Shown here piece by piece: positions 46,832-57,130 of a stretch of DNA of 64,000 nt. The notes below the pieces were generated by a model. The model was given only the letters and a program-made list of their open reading frames with translations, did not search any database and was not told the origin of the DNA. Position 1 is the first letter of the stretch. Each line of letters starts with the position of its first letter. Origin of the DNA: Neurospora tetraspora (Eukaryota; Ascomycota; Sordariomycetes; Sordariales; Sordariaceae); assembly GCF_033439725.1 (NCBI RefSeq), contig NW_026944385.1, positions 2,575,001-2,639,000 of the forward strand, given 5' to 3'. The position numbers and the translations under genes are program-made.

Positions 46832-48463
46832 TCATTCGCCATCCTTCGCATCGTTATGATGACCCGGAACAAACTGTTTATGGTCCGCCACTTTGCCGCC
46901 TCTCATGCTTTCCAGAATTTCGTCCGTGATGACGAAGCGCTTTCCGGCCCTATGGGGACCGCGTGAAGCCACCGCGTTATTCTGTTCCATATACTCGAGG
47001 ATTTCGTCTGTGATCACAAATCGTTTTGCCTTTGTCGCTGGTGGAGGTGCTTGTTTGTAGGGCGAAACGATGCGGTTGAAACCTTCCGGTGAGAGCCTCT
47101 TGACAAGAGACTCCGAGTCGGCACTGTCGGGAACGACGTGCTTTGACTGTCCGTAGATACGAGAGATAGGGCCGGCCATGGGAGCGGCAATTTGGATAGC
47201 TCGGGCGTTGTTCATTTGCAAATCATCGGTAACGCTTCGTTGCAGAAGACCGCGCTTCGTGTTTTGCGTCGAGTGATTTCCGCTGCCTGGAGGGTGGGTG
47301 ACGACGACATATACCACCACAATGATAACAATCACCACGATAATGGCCACTAAGGAGAGAGGAATTAGTCATGGTTCTCTGAAGCACCGAGTTGGAAGGC
47401 CACCGCATCAGCAAACACTTACCGCAGATACCCAAGCACATCCACTTCTTCTTGCGAGTGGCCCGCGCCGTCTGAACTGCCACTGCAATCTCCTCATTGC
47501 CCTTGTCGAGATTGTCAACCACCTCCTCACTCGTCTGCTCAATGGCCTGGATCTTGACGTCCTGTTCCACAATCAACGTGTTCAACTGCTCAAACAGCTG
47601 CGCCAACTCGACCATTTGCTGTTCAATCCTCTGCAAAGCCTTGTGACGGTCCTGGACAGCACTGAGCACAGCTCTCGCCTCGCCCACGCGATTGTTCTGC
47701 ATCAAGGCTTGCTGGAAGACCTGCGAGTTTCCGGTAGTGTCCTCCACGGCGGCCCTGACCTCTTCCTCGGTCGCATCGGGGCGCACAATGCGGTACTGGC
47801 GGGCCATCTGGTCCTGCATCTTCTTGCGGAACGAGGACTCGACGCCCTGGTAGTCTTGAATCGCTTGTCGCAATCGGCGGTCAACGCGGCCAACCTGGGC
47901 CTGGTTTCGGGGCTGGCGGCCCTCGGGGCTCGACTTGATTTTGCGGACGCGATCGGTTATGGTGCGGTACAAGGCCATGGTATCGGTGTTGAGTGCATCT
48001 AGTTGCCGACTCGATGAGCTCGCGGATGAATCGGCCTCAGCGAGGCAGCGGTCCTGCAGTCTTCGCAGCTCCCGCAGATTTGCTTCGATTTGCTCGATTC
48101 CATTGTCGATGTCTCGACACTCGTTTAGGATTGCAGTCGGATCACCGCCAAAGGAGCCCCCGGTGTTGATTGAGCTCATCTCCATATTGTTTCCTGATGC
48201 GATGCAATGGTCAATATGGTTGTGCTTTTCGACACATGTCTCATCTTGAGCTCACCTCCATAATTTCCTCCGGCGTAGGGGGCGGGAGACTGGTCCCTTT
48301 CGCCAAGCGGGGAATAAGCACCAGCCGCACCATCCCGTTGGTCGAAGGAAGGGTCTCTTCCACCGTATCTAGATAGTAACCGATGTCAGTAAGGAGCACG
48401 GCACGTTGATGTCGTGGTTATTCGGCGTGCCAGGTAGACTAACCCGTACTGATGGTTGTCCAT
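46832..48463 (-). CDS. Plasma-membrane-type syntaxin (Qa-SNARE) with a Kex2-site repeat tail, 473 aa
   Basis: Four exons, 48463-48444, 48368-48256, 48193-47423 and 47349-46832, give 473 residues. The N-terminus MDNHQYGYGGRDPSF is followed by an Habc bundle, a Qa-SNARE helix (LIVEQDVKIQAIEQTSEEV) and a basic KKK before one membrane span (about residues 295-318). Sso1-type syntaxins drive exocytic fusion and normally stop just after this anchor. Here the open frame continues for 155 residues outside the cytosol. That tail has Lys-Arg pairs at about 333, 385, 410 and 438. The last two each precede the block FVITDEILE, followed by Y-M or S-M. KR sites are cleaved by the late-Golgi protease Kex2, so the tail resembles a secreted-peptide precursor. 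The last intron lies inside the anchor, so the tail shares one exon with most of the membrane span. Exon phases and total length are consistent; the function of the tail is inference. Confidence 0.9.
46910..47026 (-). repeat. Two coding repeats KRFVITDEILE in the syntaxin tail
   Basis: Copy 1 is 47026-46994 and copy 2 is 46942-46910. Both translate to KRFVITDEILE. At DNA level they differ at 8 of 33 positions, all third codon positions and all synonymous. This shows long separation with conserved peptide sequence. Confidence 0.95.
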
Positions 48464-49961
48464 TGTTAGCGATACATTCAGAGAGGAGGGCAGTGGAAGC
48501 AGAGAGATTGGTGAGAAGGAGGGACGACGGGACTCTTGAGATTGTCTGGGCTGGAGCAACGTATCGGTGGAGTCATGATTGTGTAGCAAGACGGTGGATG
48601 TGTGAGAGGAAGAACATGTTTCGAAACACTCACACTCATCTTAGAAGGCGGACGCGCACAGGCGCTAATGCTCAGAAGGCGCTTAAAAGGGGAGGTAGAT
48701 GTTATTCAGGTCGAAATCGAAATGAAAGTATACGTGGGTAATGTCTCTTAAAAGTGACGATGCTTGGTGAATGCTTATGCCGACAAAAAAAAAAGATGCC
48801 AAAGATGGTGTACTGGAGATCAGGAAAGAGAGAACGACTAGGAAGAGAACTGAAGGATGGGAAATTGGGTGTTTGGGAGGAGAGGGAGAAAGGCAGGTTG
48901 ACGGGACGGGACCTCGGACTTGCTCGTGAGCTGAAATGGGTTTGGTTATTTTGGGGCAGCACTGCGCCTAGTGAAGGATTGGCAATGTTGTACTGTGTAG
49001 GAAGGAGCACAGGAGCCCAAGCAGCGTAGGATTCTCAGGAGTCGATCGAAACGGGCCTAGTGCCACCTACTCCCTGGTGCCCACACAACCTCTAGACATG
49101 TGGTGAAGTACCTGTGGGTGGCAAGAAACGAGGGCTCAGCAATACGAACGAATGGGAATGGAAGTGCAGACCTTCGTTGTTAATATTGCCTTGCACAGTA
49201 GGAGCGCACCGTATGCTTGCTTGGGGTTCAGGGAGTTCTTGTCACTTGGTTGGTTGGTTAGCTGGCTGGTTGGATGGTTCGTTGGTTGATGCATTGATCC
49301 GACTTTGATATCCAATTGTTTGCCAAAATCAATGTCCAATATGAGACTCCTCCCCATGCGACTTGGCAGTAGTACACTCTACAGCTAGTACGTGTACCAA
49401 CAGTTAACTTCTTGTCGGCACGCTGAGAGATGGCGGTAGACAGAAAAAAATGACCTCGAGGCGAGACACCCAATACGGCACAATGTCCACAAAGATGAGA
49501 CTAGCGTCGACGTTTTTTTTCAGGGGACCCGAGCCTTTGCATCGATTGGATTCAGGAACGCTCGACAAGCGAGGTGGAGTTGTTAATCATTGTGCCGCCA
49601 TGGATTCCCACGATTCGTCGGATTCTGGACCCGCCCGGCCCCGCTTGTTCCGTCTTTGGTACAGGGCTCGAGCAGGGACCCGCGTCAACCGCAGCGACAG
49701 GCATTTGGGCGACACTCATGTGCATGGCTGCACCCATGTAGACAGACCATGGCATAACGGTATCTTTGACTGGGCACCGAGCTTGAATCGAGAGTTTCAG
49801 ACGAAAGATCGACAGGCACAGAAAAATCCGTTTCATCTCGACCGTAACTCTAGCTGTTGTAGGTATACAGATACTATCGCCGAGCCCAACACTTCTTCCC
49901 CCAACTCAAGGAATGCTCACTTCTCCTTACTGTATCGGTCCATCACGTCTTCAAACCCGCT
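48464..49961. other. Intergenic region with a simple repeat
   Basis: A 1.5-kb stretch upstream of the syntaxin gene and downstream of the MEMO1-family gene. It includes a GGTT-type simple repeat at about 49246-49288. The longest open frame (49450-49977) has no coding character. I see no gene. Confidence 0.55.
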
Positions 49962-51096
49962 TCAAAGAACAGCGTAAGCTGACACATAGCTCACGCTAAA
50001 GTCGCTTTGCTTCTCAACCAAGTTACTTCGCTGATACTGGACAAATTGGAACTTGCCCTTGCTTTCCCCGGACTGATCGCCGCCCATTTCCTCCAAGGCT
50101 GCCAATACAACTCCAATCGGGTGTCTGCCACACACCGTGTTCTTGGTCCCCTTGAGAATGCTGTAGTAGTCACTGTGGTCGCCCGTCTTGATCGAGTCCA
50201 TCACTAAATCATCAAGCGCCTTGATGACTTCGTGGATAGGTACCTCGGCGTCTTTTGGCTCGCTTCCATCCGCTTTGTTCTTGAAGTCTGGCTGGATCTT
50301 GAGACTCGCCCACTGTGCGTCCTGGTCACGAACGAGGCCTTTGTATAACTGGGGCCGATATCGGTAGTTCTTCCCCCAATGACAAAAGTCTGAGGAGATG
50401 ATGAACGCGTTCTTGTGGTCCGCCAGATATGGTGCAAGGAGCGCGCCAATGGCCTTCTCCCCGTCTGCAGACAAGTCTCCGACTAAGACCGGCACGATGG
50501 GCGGGAACCGGCTACTGTCGCTTCCGAGCGTCTGCTCAAGTCTCTTCCACAGGTAGGGCAGGTGCATCTCCAGACAATGCTCCTGGATGTCATATTCAAC
50601 AGGGATCGGGGAGAACTTTTGGGTTTTCATCAACTCGTCAACGGCCTCGCCATCCACAGCCAGATCTCCAAATGGGGTGCTGTACTTTCCGAACGTCGAC
50701 AGCGCGCAGCCCTTCAGATAGAAGGTATGGGATGGACCGAGGAGGAAGACACGCTTCACGTTTGCGAGGTCTAGGATTTTGTAGGCCCATGCAGCACATG
50801 ACCCAGAGTACGAGTAGCCAGCGTGCCTGTTAATAGCCAGTTAGCTTTTGCAGGAAGCGGACGGGCTGGTGCATCATTGATGGGGAGCCTGACGGAGCAA
50901 TAATCACACGAGCACCTGAGATGGGGAGATCCTTTCCGTCCAGCTTGTTTGGCACACGACTCATAAACTCGTCGAGTTGGGAGGACAGCCGGGCAGCATT
51001 ACCCAGGTACCAGGAGCCAGCATGGCTAGCCGGTCGCGTTTCTTGGAATTCGCCGTCGTCATCGTTCTTGGACCAGTCTCTCGCCGAGGCCGCCAT
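49962..51096 (-). CDS. MEMO1-family protein, 355 aa
   Basis: Exon 1 (51096-50894) ends in ARVIIAP and exon 2 (50826-49962) begins HAGYSYSGSCAAW; a 67-nt intron with a GTCAGG donor and TAACAG acceptor separates them. The 355-residue product is a full-length MEMO1-type protein, a fold related to nonhaem-iron dioxygenases. The expected metal-site and pocket residues are seen: ETRPASHAGSWY, IIAPHAGYSYSG, LLGPSHTFYL, DIQEHCLEMHLPYL and IISSDFCHWG. In animals MEMO1 binds copper or iron and affects motility and redox state; the fungal role is unclear. The start is the ATG giving MAASARDWS; the codon two positions earlier is TTG. Confidence 0.93.
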
Positions 51097-52477
51097 GCTC
51101 AATCGAAGTCTGCAAGCCTCTTGGGGTCTGATGTAGGGGCTTGATATGGGAACGGTTTATACACAACAACCAAGGGGAGATCAATGCGAAGGGGTGCGGT
51201 AGGTATTTTACGATCCCTACTCATGTGCTGTGAAGACGTTATCGCCAGGAGGAGAGCGCGATGGGTAGGTATTTATCAGTGCTACAGTGCCCCGCATTGC
51301 CGCCAGGATGACGTCCTCTGTAAACACAGAAGTGCGCTGGTCCCGTCTAAACGGGAGAGCTAAAGGTGCGAGGCACGCTAAGGTACTACCGCTAATTCTC
51401 ATTCAAATCGGATTTATCCCCCCCTGTCCTGGCCAATTATGTGGTTTGCTGAGGTCTGCATGCCCCGTTGAAGGTCTCTCTCCAGATGTAATTGGCTAGT
51501 AAGTGTGGGGGATAAATCCGATTTGAATGAGAATTAGCGGTACTAGGCATATCCACCTAGCTTTAGAGACTGGAGCTCCCGTCACCAGAGGTATGTAAGA
51601 TGCGGGGTGTGATAGTCGGACAGGTCATCATGGCATGCATATCCGCCGCATTATCTTATGATTCACCTTGTGCTTTTTTACATTGGCCCACAAGAGCTGT
51701 CGACATCGTTTATCTGACTCTGCTTGGTCCTCTACTCGGGACGTCCGCTTCCTCGTCTCCTTCAACACCCAACTCCGTTCCGTGGTGTTAGATCTAGAGC
51801 CTTAATAGGTGCCCACTTCCTCTGACGTTGCGGTAACCGCTGTAATTCCGTATGAGCTGCTTCATGGAAATCCCAGAGCAGCTACCAATCTTCAGGTGTC
51901 GGTTGGAATCTTATGCTCCCGAGTTTGATTTCCGCTTCGTAGATTCGACAAGTCGCAGACCACGACGAATGTTTAAAGGGCTACCCTACCTATCCGTCCG
52001 GCCCGATGGTGTTAGTATATCCCATTCCATATGATCTTGGCACGGTGCTACCGTCAGGAGTTAGAGCCGTCCGGCGGGTGCTCTGCCACTGAGTTCATCG
52101 GCTGTGTAGATTGATCCTCGTCCGGCTATGTTCCAGTGGTGTTTTTCCTGCCGCAGCCTGGATTGTACTCACGTTTCCTCAATGTACCAGCACTGAAGAT
52201 TATTGCTGCCTTGTGGTTGAGAGCATCCTTCCTTGGTAGGTGCCGCCACATGATCCAGACTTGACGAGCCATCTGCTCGCAAAAATATAAACAAAAAAGC
52301 TAAATAAACCAAACCCAAAACAAAGATTCGCCAAATGCGCCCATAGCCAGCCAGAATCGAGACCCCTGAAAACGCCTTATCCAAACCTAGTTTTAGAATG
52401 GTGGTATCTTTGAATGTCTTCCTGAGCCGATAGCCTGATGGAACCCTAATAGCACTTTAGCCAACCCAGACCCTTCT
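51097..52477. other. Intergenic region holding a MITE
   Basis: A 1.4-kb region with the palindromic element listed at 51389-51540. Otherwise non-coding as far as I can see. Confidence 0.6.
51389..51540. mobile_element. 152-bp MITE with 34-bp terminal inverted repeats and TACTA target duplication
   Basis: The left arm 51389-51422 (starting CCGCTAATTCTCATTCAAAT) is the exact reverse complement of 51507-51540. The element is bracketed by the direct repeat TACTA at 51384-51388 and 51541-51545, a target-site duplication. The 84-bp interior has no open frame. These three features define a non-autonomous inverted-repeat transposon that has suffered no mutation in its ends, so insertion was probably recent. 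Superfamily not assigned. Confidence 0.9.
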
Positions 52478-52992
52478 CTAGGCACAAGCCAAACATCTCC
52501 TGTGTTCTCCCAAGTTACTGATCGAACAACTAAAACAAACCATCTTCCTACAAGCTTCGCATTGTGAGAGGCTACTGTCGTATTCATCGTTCCCTTGTTC
52601 ATGTCCGGAGCTGTCCTGGGTAGTAGAAACATCCATCATGTCGACGTCGTGGTCTCCCCCCTCTCCTCTTCTCTCGGGAAGTCTGTTCCCACCACTACCA
52701 CTACCGCCACTGTTACCACTTGGACCTGCCCCACAATCCTCACAGCTCGTAGGAGTATCTAGGAGGATGTTGCCAGAGGTGTTCGATAATGTTGCGGGAG
52801 AAATGTGGGAGGAAGTTGTCGTGACTGGGGCAGCAGGAAGGTTCCAGAAGCTATGAAGTGAGCGCTGTTGACCGCGGCTAGCTTGTTGTTGCTTCTGGAG
52901 GGTAACAGACGGTCCTACGGCGTTGACAGTGCTTGATTGCTGCTGCTGCTGGGCGTTCAAGGCTGGGCTTGCGGCTTGGTGTTGTTGCTGTA

Positions 52993-53029
<37 letters not shown>

Positions 53030-53355
53030 GGCGGCATACAGCAAGCTGAGGGTCCGTTCTGGCATCGGGTCGAGTAAGCGTTAGTCCCGTGTCCGATGGA
53101 GGGAGAGAAGAACTGGGCAGACGCACGATGGACTTCTTCCTCAGAAGGCCGGTTGTTGCGGTACCGCTTCATGGTGCGGCTGTGAAGATGGGATGGCGTG
53201 GATAAGGGGATGGTGGAAAAGGATTTCTGGCTATTAATGACAGAAGCGATTGCGCTCAGGTCGAAGCCATGGTCGTTGGACGTTCCAGCTGATGGGGACG
53301 GCAAAGATGAGCTGAAGGAGAGCTCAGACTCTGATCGTTTGCGCTTGAGGAACAT
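52478..53355 (-). CDS. PolyQ and Cys-rich conserved hypothetical protein, 269 aa
   Basis: Exon 1 (53355-53127) starts MFLKRKRSESELSFSSS and ends EEEVH; exon 2 (53058-52478) continues RTLSLLYAAQ, with a 68-nt intron (GTGCGT, GACTAAC, TGCCAG) between. The total is 269 residues. A conserved-looking block MKRYRNNRPSEEEVH leads into polyGln tracts (residues about 85-110) and then LHSFWNLP. The C-terminus carries Cys pairs CEDCG, CEACRKMVCFSC and CLAC, likely to bind zinc. An acidic DHDVDMMDV segment lies between them. I do not know a function for this protein; the basic start and Cys-rich end suggest a nuclear protein. Confidence 0.75.
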
Positions 53356-54356
53356 GTCGCGATGTAGCGTTGAACTTTGGCACACGGGACAGGGTAGGTT
53401 CGGGAAATATATGACTAGGAATGGCCGGTTGTCAATTTTCCAACAATGTCGGCTTGGGATGTGGTGTTGTAAGTTGTTTGGAGCACTGCAGTTGAAGCAG
53501 GAAGCCAAAGCCACCTTACGCGACCCGCCGCGATCGATAAGTGATGTTCAATTAAGGTAACGTCGAGTCTTGGCAGTGTGTTGGGGTTACGGTAATAGAC
53601 CCTGCACTTGCAACCCCCATTTCAAACAAACCCCCTATAAGAGCAAAGCTTCAGAGTATGTATCTCCGTCTTTTTGCTAAAGCTCAACGCAAACGAGCCA
53701 CTAGCAATAGCAAACCCTATATTCGACAGAGTTTGGGAACTTTGACTTGTTTAGCTGTAGGGTTTCTGTAAGCGTAAGTACTATGCCCCAGTATAGTCTT
53801 GAAAGCCTTCCCAGTAGTTACTTGTAGCACACATCGACAGTCGCGGTTAGTGGTGAAACTTCAAGTTCACTAAACTCTCCTGGACTAGAAAATCCCATTC
53901 GAATCGGTTAAGAAGGCATTCAGATTTGTCGGATCAAAGGGTTCGAGATTTAGCATTGCAACAAGCAACGTGACAGCGAAGATAAGTTTATACCCGAAAC
54001 CCAAACTGTCGAGGCTTTCGAGTTATCTATTTATTCTCTTTACTCCCACCCAATATTGACCATATACACACCCGCCCTTGCGCTCCTAAGCCCGCGGTGT
54101 GCCATTATCGCGCTTTTAGCTATCTAACAACGTGCTACCTGCCAGGGGCCACAAAGCTTCTAAACCATCGATGTTGATCCCCAAGTCCGCCTCCCATGAC
54201 TTTCGCTAGCCCATTGTAAGGCCATTTCCAGGTCGAATCGTCAGGACCAAGTAGCTTATATGATTGTTCCGACACTATTTGGCCCCAAACTGCCCAAATT
54301 TGCCATCGACGTAGTAATCGGCCAACGCTTTGCGTGCACTTCCGGCCCACTCCTTA
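53356..54356. other. Spacer left of the transposon relic
   Basis: About 1 kb of non-coding sequence including the promoter of the polyQ/Cys-rich gene. I see no repeat or gene. Confidence 0.6.
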
Positions 54357-56611
54357 GAAGTCGTGACCCCACATGCGGCCACCCCCCACATGCAGCCACA
54401 TCCATATCGCGTTTTCCCATCTTTCAACATCACCACCCTACTTCTAAGAACAACTACCATTTCATCAAATCAAGCCCGATCGCGCTCCTTTCTATTGCAA
54501 TGACCTCGTCTTTAATTGAGCAAGCGCTTAATGCCATTCGCAACGGACTTTCCTAGCGTATAGCCTCGAAGAAATATAAAATTCCTCGGTCTACCATCGC
54601 CGGTCGCCTCAAAGGCCGACAAAGCAAGCGCGACTCGAAAGTACACCACCAGAGGCTATCGCCAACCTAAGAAAGCTTCATATACAACTAAATCCTAAAT
54701 AAAGAGAAGGCTGGGTATACTCCTAACCGCCGTTAGGTTACTAACTTCGCAATATCTATCCTCAAATAAGGCTACAATTTCGACCCCCTAGGCGCCAGGT
54801 AAATAAATCGGTTCCTAAAGAGAAATCCCAACATCAAAACTAAACTTTCGAATAAACTCGAATCCGCTCGAATTCAAAGATCAACCAAAGAAACCTTTAC
54901 AAAGTTCTTCGACTTTTTAGAAGCCTAAATTCGAAATAAGGCTATTATCCTAACCAATATTACTAATATAAACGAATATAAATTTTAAGATTTAAAAAAT
55001 AAAGAAAGGAAAATCCTTAAGAATACTCTAATAAATAAAATATATATAATAACGACCGATATAACAACCTAAATATCTATAATCGAATACGGGACTACTA
55101 AGGGCAAACGGTTAACTCTTATCGTTATCTTTACTAATATTAACTTCTAAAGATAATAATTCCCTAATATAAATAATAAACTCAAGGTTTAGAAGTATAA
55201 TAGCTCCCTTACCGGCTAGAGTAATATCTAAATAGCTTTACAATAATTAAAAGAAATTTATCTACCTAAAACGAAACTAAATAACGATAATTAGCGCTTT
55301 CTAATCCTTAATAAATATTCTAACCACCTAACTGACAACTTCCTTATAGAAGCCTTCCGTTATAAAGTCCAACTCCTTTTTCTACTTCCCTATACCTTGT
55401 ATAAAACCCAACCTCTTGACCAATCTATTTTTTCAATTATTAAATCGTATTTTAAAAATTTAACTAAGGATTTCGCCTCCTTTCCAATATCTATGCCAAT
55501 AAATAAACAACGGTTCCTTAAATATTATTAAGAAGCCTTATAAAGGGGTGTAAATACTAAAAACCTTCAGTTAAGCTTCAAGAAGACGAGGATATAACTA
55601 ATAAATAGATTTATCGTTATCGATAACCCTAAAGTTATCCTTAATAACGATACCTTGCCTGCCGAACTAATACCACTCAAAACACTACTAACTAAACCAA
55701 CATCACAAAATAATATTATTTTCCCTACTCCCTAAAAATCTAAGGATATACTAGGAGGCATTTACAACTTCTCCTCTATCGACCGTAATATTAGGACTAC
55801 TTTTACTAAAGTGTGACGAACGGCAGTCTTGATCTGCCTAAGTAAGATAGCTGAAGGTAAAGACTATCAAGTGCAGTTCAGTGAAGCCAAAAGGTTCACA
55901 ACAAGTATCGCGTACGAGTTTCTGATGACGATAGTCTATTGACTACTGTCAAACTATCTGACAATCTGAGTTCTCCAGTCGTCCCTTTATATCCCACATA
56001 TCTGTCATGGTGTATCTTGTTCTCTGGTACTCGCTGGCTTATCCTGAGTTCCTGCTCACTGGTGAGCGCCCTCGGTTGACGTGCGCCCTCTGGTCCAATC
56101 CCCGTTTGGGGTTACACTGCCTTGTCTTGGCATGACTGTTGTGTCCCGATGGCTTGGTCGGCCCGTGTACTCGCTTAAGTTCGTGACATAAAGCAATTAA
56201 AGCCCTCGATATTAAGAATACTAAGATTGTTACTAAGGATTACCAAATTTAGTATCTATAAACTCAATTAGCCTCCCAAAAGCCCAAAATTAAAAAAAAA
56301 AAGTTAAAGAAGGGGGTAATAATAAATTTACACGCATAAATAAAATTATTAAAGCCCAAAAAATATTAAAGCAACCCCCTAAGCACTAAAGGGTTACCAA
56401 AGTAACGAAGGAAGCAAACCTAGTACAGGAGGTTCAGCGAACACTTATACAAACACTACAAGTCATCAAAGAGTATAAGAATAAGTAAATAAATATTTCA
56501 AACGGTTAAAATCCCTACAAAAGTAGCCAATTTTCGATGTTATCTAGGTCCTGGTTATGAAGTTGCATGTGGCCCGTTGAGGGGGGTGGCCGCATGTGGG
56601 GTCACGATGTC
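54357..56611 (+). mobile_element. RIP-degraded Fot1/pogo-family DNA transposon
   Basis: Terminal inverted repeats 54357-54387 and 56581-56611 match over 29 of 31 bp (core TCGTGACCCCACATGCGGCC), and TA lies outside each end (54355-54356, 56612-56613), the target preference of the Tc1/mariner group. Just inside the left end an ATG at 54500 begins a helix-turn-helix typical of Fot1/pogo transposases (SLIEQALNAIRNGLS). Later fragments such as STKETFTKFFDFLEA fit the same family. The interior is very AT-rich with many stop codons of TAA/TAG type, the mark of repeat-induced point mutation (C to T on both strands). The copy is dead. A solo LTR splits it at 55812-56188; without that the element is about 1.87 kb, a normal Fot size. 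Confidence 0.88.
55812..56188. mobile_element. Solo LTR of an LTR retrotransposon, nested in the Fot1-like relic
   Basis: A 377-bp block of ordinary base composition interrupts the AT-rich relic. It begins TGTGACGAAC and ends GTTCGTGACA, the TG...CA ends of an LTR, and is flanked by the 5-bp direct repeat TAAAG on both sides (55807-55811, 56189-56193). No internal retrotransposon genes are present, so it is a solo LTR left by recombination. Family not certain; Ty3-like ends are possible. It is younger than the insertion of the DNA transposon. Confidence 0.9.
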
Positions 56612-57130
56612 TAGTCAGGCATACCGACGAGCGCGAAGCCTTCCGCATGGCTTCACCAGAAGAGAAGGTGCTTTATTACGCTCTCATCCATTGTCGCTTT
56701 GTGCGCTGCACCATGTGTGTCAGTTTGTTGGCATCTTCTTGATGGCTGGACTGCAGCCTGCTGGTGAGGAGCGTCAGGGATTGTGTAGCCGTTAGGCCAG
56801 TTGAGCTCGGTGCGAAGGTGGTGGCGTGGTGGATGGGTGAGAAGCGACGATTCGCGGATAGAGGGCTGACTGGTCTTCGAGATGAATCCCATCAATTCCA
56901 TACTGTTATGGTTCAGGTGATGTATCAACCATGTTATGTTGTACGCGCACTGATTGACAAAAGATCGGCAGAGGGATGACATATCGGTGCTAAAAGGATA
57001 GCTGCCATTGCATTCTAAAATGGCCTATTTTATCTCCTTGTGCGGCAAACTCTAATGTCCAGAATCCGTCTTTTTCCAAACTGCGGGCCAGTCCTACTCT
57101 GCTCTTGATTAATGAATCCAGACACAGTAA
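56612..57130. other. Spacer right of the transposon relic
   Basis: Non-coding sequence of normal composition holding the 3' end of the polymerase kappa gene. I see no gene. Confidence 0.6.

Noticed and set aside
47298-48002. 234-codon open frame antisense to the syntaxin gene
   Set aside because: Shadow of the syntaxin coding strand; the minus strand has the SNARE domain and correct splice sites.
49246-49288. GGTT-type repeat considered as telomere-like
   Set aside because: Unit is TTGG and variants, not TTAGGG; a simple repeat.
49450-49977. 175-codon open frame on the plus strand
   Set aside because: No family features and it overlaps the end of the MEMO1-family gene.
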